A DNA stretch of 64,000 bases from DASPSR01 sp035498715 (GTDB taxonomy: Bacteria > Nitrospirota > UBA9217): contig DATJZV010000068.1 in NCBI GenBank assembly GCA_035498715.1, positions 1 through 64,000 on the forward strand, given 5' to 3'. Below, in pieces: positions 60,467 through 64,000 of this stretch. How positions within the stretch are numbered: position 1 is the stretch's first letter; each line of letters starts with the position of its first letter. Below the pieces are notes generated by a model that worked only from the letters and a program-made list of their open reading frames with translations, searched no databases and was not told the DNA's origin. The position numbers and the translations under genes are program-made.

Positions 60467-61045
60467 ATGGAAGGCTACCGGTACCAACAGCTCGTGTATT
60501 TGATTATCCCGCTCATTGCGGGGATTGAGTTTTTCCGATGCGCACGGTCGGTACGAAAGAAGACGGGAAATGAATCGGCGCGGACGGTCACCATGGACGC
60601 CTGTGGTTATGCGTTTATAGCCTTTATTCCTGCTGTCTTTCTATTTACTATCTTGAGTCTCGAATACCGTCGGTTTCCACTCCTCGTTCAGGTGCTCCAT
60701 CGTTTCGACCGCTATGGGGTCATGTTCTTTTTCCTCGGATCATGGTGGCAGGTGTTCCTGATCACCGCGCTTAGGGCGAGACGAACTGCTGACAACGGCG
60801 GGTCGTTGCTTTTTTCCGTGTGGGTGCCATACCTGGTGCTCGGGGCCTTTATTTCTGCACTCATTCTTTGGGTCGCGCCCTTTAACCTTATGTGGGTATC
60901 CATCTTCTGGTTCGTGGCCAGTTTCGGCCTCCTTGCGGCCATCCGGGTATCTGCAGATAAAATATGCAAGGTATTTATGATTCTTGCCATTGTAGTTTTG
61001 GTTGGAGAGAACATCCTCTTCGTCATTCTTGATGCCATCGTATGA
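60467..61045 (+). CDS. Five-helix membrane protein of unknown function
   Basis: A 192-residue protein with about five to six hydrophobic segments: LVYLIIPLIAGIEF, then YAFIAFIPAVFLFTILSL, MFFFLGSWWQVFLITAL, a long pair around LVLGAFISALILWVAPFNLM, and VFMILAIVVLVGENILFVIL at the end. Positively charged loops suggest an N-out to C-in mix that I cannot resolve. No family is recognised. GAAGAGGAAATACC precedes the ATG, so translation is likely real. Confidence 0.65.
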   Translation: MEGYRYQQLVYLIIPLIAGIEFFRCARSVRKKTGNESARTVTMDACGYAFIAFIPAVFLFTILSLEYRRFPLLVQVLHRFDRYGVMFFFLGSWWQVFLITALRARRTADNGGSLLFSVWVPYLVLGAFISALILWVAPFNLMWVSIFWFVASFGLLAAIRVSADKICKVFMILAIVVLVGENILFVILDAIV

Positions 61046-61209
61046 TCCCCGGCCATGTTTGCATGTCTGGATCCCGCCGACCGGCATGCTTCCCCCCTTC
61101 CCGAATCCCAACACTGTCCTGGACAGCTCCTCGCGGGTTCAGAAATAAGCCCGGGAAGGCGCATGAACAGCTCAATGGTCGACCCTGCCGTATCCTATCC
61201 ACAATACAT

Positions 61210-61238
61210 TTGACAATGCCATAATTGTTTGATAATAT
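61210..61238 (+). promoter_or_regulatory. Promoter for the GGDEF-lipoprotein pair
   Basis: Consensus TTGACA (61210-61215), a 17-base spacer and TAATAT (61233-61238), giving a leader of about 180 bases. The leader holds a small palindrome, CATTGT-C-ACAATG at 61361-61373, and no riboswitch I recognise. The rest of the gap 61046-61427 is empty. Confidence 0.6.
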
Positions 61239-61427
61239 TGAACATATCTTTTTATTTGGGGAACGATGCCCTTGACCCGAGCTGATGCCTTCACTAGGCT
61301 GGGGATATCACAACCTCTTGAAAAGCCCTTGAGCAGTCAAATTATTTGTATGCATGCCTGCATTGTCACAATGACATACATGTGTGGACTGTGGTAATTC
61401 ATACGTCCGCCTTCTCTCATACTTTTT

Positions 61428-62810
61428 ATGAAATTCCCATTACCGCAGGCCATACTGGATGCATTGACTCCAAACAGGATCTTTGCCAAGCTGAGCATAG
61501 CCAGCAAGATGCTCCTTGGATATACAATGCTCGTGGCACTCACCGTTGTCGTGGTGGTGTATGTACTGATCAACCTCCAACGGCTCAACAGCATGAACAA
61601 AGACGTAATAAAAATCGATATTCGTGTTCAAGAGTCGGCCGACAAGATGCTCGATGCACTTCTCGCCCAAGACACCTATGAGAAACGGTACCTAATACTC
61701 CGGAGAGAAGATATCCGAAATCTCTTCTGGAAGCGGGGGGAAGAATTAGATGCATGGATTGCAGGTCTCAAGACTCTCCCGGAGCAAGAAGATCTTCCAC
61801 TCAAAAAATTAGAGGCGCTCCACAAGCAGTACAGCGACCTGTTCATGAACGAGATGAAGTTGATCGATAGAGGCAACATCGCCGAGGCGACGGTTATCTC
61901 AAACGGTGAACTCAAGGACAGATTCGAAACATTGCTGGACGTTCTCAGGTCGATGTCTGCCGGGGCAAAACAGTCTCAGGACCGCCAAATGAAGAGCATG
62001 AGCCATCTCAGCAGTTCTGCGTTTGCTGCTACTGCACTCCTGTGTGTTCTCAGTATCATCCTCGGGGTGCTGGCTGGCATGGTCGTGACGCACCATATCT
62101 CCTCATCCATAAACAAACTCAGGGAAGCCACAAACCACTTCGCTGAAGGAAATTTTAAATATGATCCCCGGATAAGCACGGAAGACGAAATTGGGAACCT
62201 GTCTTCGGCGTTTCTTGCCATGGGCAAAAGGCTTGTGAAGCTCGAAGAGATGTATCTCGATGCCAGTCCTCTGACGCGCCTGCCTGGGGGTATCGCAATC
62301 GAAAATGCGCTCAAGCTGCGGCTTGAATCCAGACAGCCAATTGCATTCTGCGTGATCGACCTAGATAATTTTAAGTCATTCAATGACCACTATGGCTATG
62401 CTTATGGAAACGAAGTGATCAAAGAGACGGCAAGAATCATAGAGGTCGCTGCGAAGGCAAAGGGCACGCCCGAAGACTTTGTCGGGCATGTGGGTGGAGA
62501 CGACTTCGTAGTGATCACGATTCCGGAGCACATGCGCGAGATTAGTTCCGAGATCATAAGGCAGTTCGATGAGCGTGTACCGCATTTCTACGACGAGGAA
62601 GACAGAAAAAATGGTTTTATTCTTGGTAAAAATAGGCAGGGCGAGGAGGTTGCGTTCCCGCTCATGACAATCTCCATAGCGATCGTGACGAACGAGCAGC
62701 GTACATTGACGAATCCTTTGGAGGCGTCAGAGATCGCCGCCGAGCTCAAGGATTACGCAAAAACAATCGCTCAGAGCGTCTTTGTAGTTGACAAGCGGAG
62801 GACGGCTTGA
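61428..62810 (+). CDS. Membrane GGDEF-domain protein with HAMP (diguanylate cyclase-like)
   Basis: A 460-residue sensor-type protein. Membrane helices at about 28-50 and 201-223 bracket an extracytoplasmic helical bundle (about 52-198, with QESADKMLDALLAQDTYEKR). A HAMP region follows at about 224-276 (THHISSSINKLREATNHFAEG). The GGDEF domain starts near 290: DPLTRLP-type DASPLTRLPGGIAIENAL, FCVIDLDNFKSFND, and the signature GGDDF at 356-360. GGDDF differs by one acidic swap from GGDEF, so cyclase activity is likely reduced or uncertain. Its stop overlaps the start of the next lipoprotein gene by four bases. No good ribosome binding site precedes the ATG. Confidence 0.8.
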   Translation: MKFPLPQAILDALTPNRIFAKLSIASKMLLGYTMLVALTVVVVVYVLINLQRLNSMNKDVIKIDIRVQESADKMLDALLAQDTYEKRYLILRREDIRNLFWKRGEELDAWIAGLKTLPEQEDLPLKKLEALHKQYSDLFMNEMKLIDRGNIAEATVISNGELKDRFETLLDVLRSMSAGAKQSQDRQMKSMSHLSSSAFAATALLCVLSIILGVLAGMVVTHHISSSINKLREATNHFAEGNFKYDPRISTEDEIGNLSSAFLAMGKRLVKLEEMYLDASPLTRLPGGIAIENALKLRLESRQPIAFCVIDLDNFKSFNDHYGYAYGNEVIKETARIIEVAAKAKGTPEDFVGHVGGDDFVVITIPEHMREISSEIIRQFDERVPHFYDEEDRKNGFILGKNRQGEEVAFPLMTISIAIVTNEQRTLTNPLEASEIAAELKDYAKTIAQSVFVVDKRRTA

Positions 62811-63595
62811 AGGGACACACCATATTCACTCAATCGGTCACGAGACGGAAGGAGAGGACCGTCCTCAAGGGTCTTACGCCGCTGCTCCTGGTACTTACGC
62901 TGGCTGGTTGCGCCTCACTCATGCAGAACCAGTCGGGAGGGGAAAGCGCTGGGAAATTTCAGGATGCGAAGACCGCCTACGAGCAGGGGAAGTTCAAAGA
63001 GGCATACAATGAGTACCGAGCACTTGCCGAAAGCACCACGGACCCCGGCTTGGCCGAACAATCGAAATTCAATGCAGCGTATATCCTTGTAGACCACAAG
63101 AACCCCGACAAAAATTATGTTCGCGCCTCGCGAGAATTTGAGGAGTTCCTGATCCGTTATCCGAGGAGCGCTCGTGCCGACGAGGCAGGTTCATGGGTCG
63201 AAATTCTAAAACAATTCGAACGGTCACGAACGAATGAGCTTCTGCACCAGGTGGATGACCTCACCAAGCGAGTGGACGATCTGACAAGGGATCTGCGGGG
63301 AATACAGGCGGAGAACGAAGAACTGAACAAGGAGCGGAGTACGCTCTTGATCGAACGGTCAAGACTCACGAAGAAAGTGGATGATCTCCTGAACGATAAG
63401 GACGATCTGCTCAAAGACAAGGCGACGCTCATCAAGGAACGGGAAGGGCTGACGAAAAAGATCGATGTGCTTAACAGGGACAGGGATGCTCTGGTGCTAG
63501 CCAAGGAAAAGCTTGAGAAAAGCCTCCAAGACCTCACCATGGTCGATGTAAAGATGGAAAAGCAGCGGAAAAAGATCACGAAGGAGGGGAAATAA
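62807..63595 (+). CDS. Lipoprotein with TPR-like region and long coiled coil
   Basis: A 262-residue protein. After a basic lead, the signal LLLVLTLAGC carries a lipobox with the lipid-accepting Cys34. Residues about 50-140 are helical with TPR-like repeats (DAKTAYEQGKFKEAYNEYRA and ASREFEEFLIRYPRSARADE). From about 143 onward lies an uninterrupted coiled coil of heptads rich in Leu, Asp, Lys and Arg, ending in a Lys-rich tail. It resembles outer-membrane assembly lipoproteins with an added rod. The start is a TTG at 62807 overlapping the upstream TGA, supported by CGGAGGAC; it is translationally coupled to the GGDEF gene, suggesting a shared envelope signal. Confidence 0.75.
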   Translation: MKGHTIFTQSVTRRKERTVLKGLTPLLLVLTLAGCASLMQNQSGGESAGKFQDAKTAYEQGKFKEAYNEYRALAESTTDPGLAEQSKFNAAYILVDHKNPDKNYVRASREFEEFLIRYPRSARADEAGSWVEILKQFERSRTNELLHQVDDLTKRVDDLTRDLRGIQAENEELNKERSTLLIERSRLTKKVDDLLNDKDDLLKDKATLIKEREGLTKKIDVLNRDRDALVLAKEKLEKSLQDLTMVDVKMEKQRKKITKEGK

Positions 63596-63783
63596 GGACC
63601 ATCCCATGCCGGGGTGCTCCACCTGCTAGGTCTGTCCCCGTGCTTCTTGTATTTAAATAGACAGGTAGAACTGGATATAAGGAATGCAGTGCAATATTGT
63701 GGTGATGGTTTTTGCGGTGCGAAGAGGTTTCACTGGGGCAGCAGATGTCGGGTGGCCGTGAACTATGACCAATTGTACAGCGG

Positions 63784-63984
63784 TTATGATCTCCCCTGCC
63801 TGCTCAACCTGAGATTCTTCATTTTTCTTTTCTGAGCTTCCCGCCGCTTCCGTTTCTTTTTTAGAGATGGTTTCTCGTAAAAACGTCTGTTCTTCAGCTC
63901 CCGGAAAAGTCCATCATGCTGCATCTTCCGTTTGAGAAGGCGTATGGCTTTTTCGATGTCCCTGTCATATACCCTTATCTCCAA
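63784..63984 (-). CDS. rpsU: 30S ribosomal protein bS21
   Basis: A 66-residue protein matching bS21: RVYDRDIEKAIRLLKRKMQH, then GLFRELKNRRFYEKPS, and a Lys/Arg-rich C-terminus (KKKRKRREAQKRKMKN). bS21 helps the 30S subunit engage the Shine-Dalgarno helix. The start is a TTG at 63984; an in-frame TAA directly precedes it, so no longer start is possible, and AGGAA lies upstream. The gap 63596-63783 after its end shows no gene or terminator I can support. Confidence 0.93.
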   Translation of the reverse strand: MEIRVYDRDIEKAIRLLKRKMQHDGLFRELKNRRFYEKPSLKKKRKRREAQKRKMKNLRLSRQGRS

Positions 63985-64000
63985 TTATTCTGGTTCCTTC

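Noticed and set aside
61239..61427. Possible c-di-GMP riboswitch in the leader of the GGDEF gene
   Set aside because: The leader is long enough, but I cannot find the conserved GEMM core or its stems.
63614..63835. 73-codon frame before rpsU
   Set aside because: It overlaps the rpsU coding region on the other strand and has no supported start or motif.
1..64000. CRISPR arrays, rRNA genes, intact insertion sequences or prophage
   Set aside because: I looked for regularly spaced direct repeats, rRNA conserved stretches, transposases and phage structural genes on both strands and saw none.

Overview
The window is a bacterial chromosome segment of ordinary gene density with moderately GC-rich genes. 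It carries no rRNA, CRISPR array, phage or intact insertion sequence. Three things point to an anaerobic or sulfur-metabolising bacterium of the Desulfobacterota/Nitrospirota kind: the block tilS-hpt-ftsH-folP-cdaA-ybbR-glmM, menaquinone synthesis by the futalosine route (mqnB-mqnD), and a sulfide:quinone oxidoreductase beside a DsrEFH set. This is inference from gene content and order; no rRNA is present to confirm it.

Region by region. 1-1.4 kb is debris: the end of an unknown gene, a frameshifted acyltransferase-3 remnant and a reverse-strand relic. 1.4-4.2 kb is signalling: a REC-PilZ regulator, then a Hanks-type kinase and its PP2C phosphatase. 4.4-8.6 kb holds a YihY protein, an acyl-CoA synthetase, a cation-efflux-like protein and a PHP phosphoesterase. 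8.6-12.1 kb (minus) holds a flavin reductase pair and the Pit phosphate transporter with its PhoU-like partner. 12.5-16.7 kb (minus) ends in an M1 peptidase-ChaN-PDZ fusion. 16.9-26 kb (plus) holds a DksA-like protein, a CAT-anticodon tRNA and the tilS...glmM block, which joins tRNA modification, purine salvage, membrane proteolysis, folate, c-di-AMP and cell-wall precursor synthesis. 26-32 kb holds a membrane protein fused to a spermidine-synthase-like domain, a LysR regulator and a CCA/poly(A) polymerase. 32-36 kb (minus) is an aroC-aroK-aroB operon with a DUF4145 gene. 36-41 kb (plus) holds a DUF296 protein, mqnBD, lemA-M48 and a MoaD-MoaE fusion. 41-43 kb has merR and ccdA divergent from a 57-residue zinc-ribbon gene, then aspS.

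45.2-50.7 kb is a sulfur/selenium island. It holds a small two-CxxC protein interrupted by an in-frame TGA, a TauE/SafE exporter, an ICMT-like methyltransferase, an ArsR regulator with a visible promoter and operator, dsrE-dsrF-dsrH and an SQR-like flavoprotein. In dsrE the codon for the catalytic cysteine is TGA, the reading frame continues to a full-length DsrE protein, and a hairpin with a GGTCTT loop follows at the spacing expected of a bacterial SECIS. I read this as a selenoprotein; the small two-CxxC protein is a second candidate.

51.6-59.6 kb (minus) is one open frame of 2663 codons. It fuses an ETF:quinone oxidoreductase-like flavoprotein, a FixX-like ferredoxin, a degenerate acyl-CoA dehydrogenase, a canonical acyl-CoA dehydrogenase, EtfB and EtfA. 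On its face this is the whole electron path from acyl-CoA to quinone on one chain, and I do not know of a described equivalent. The remainder holds a frameshifted CxxCH protein remnant, a membrane protein, a GGDEF protein coupled to a coiled-coil lipoprotein, and rpsU at the right edge.
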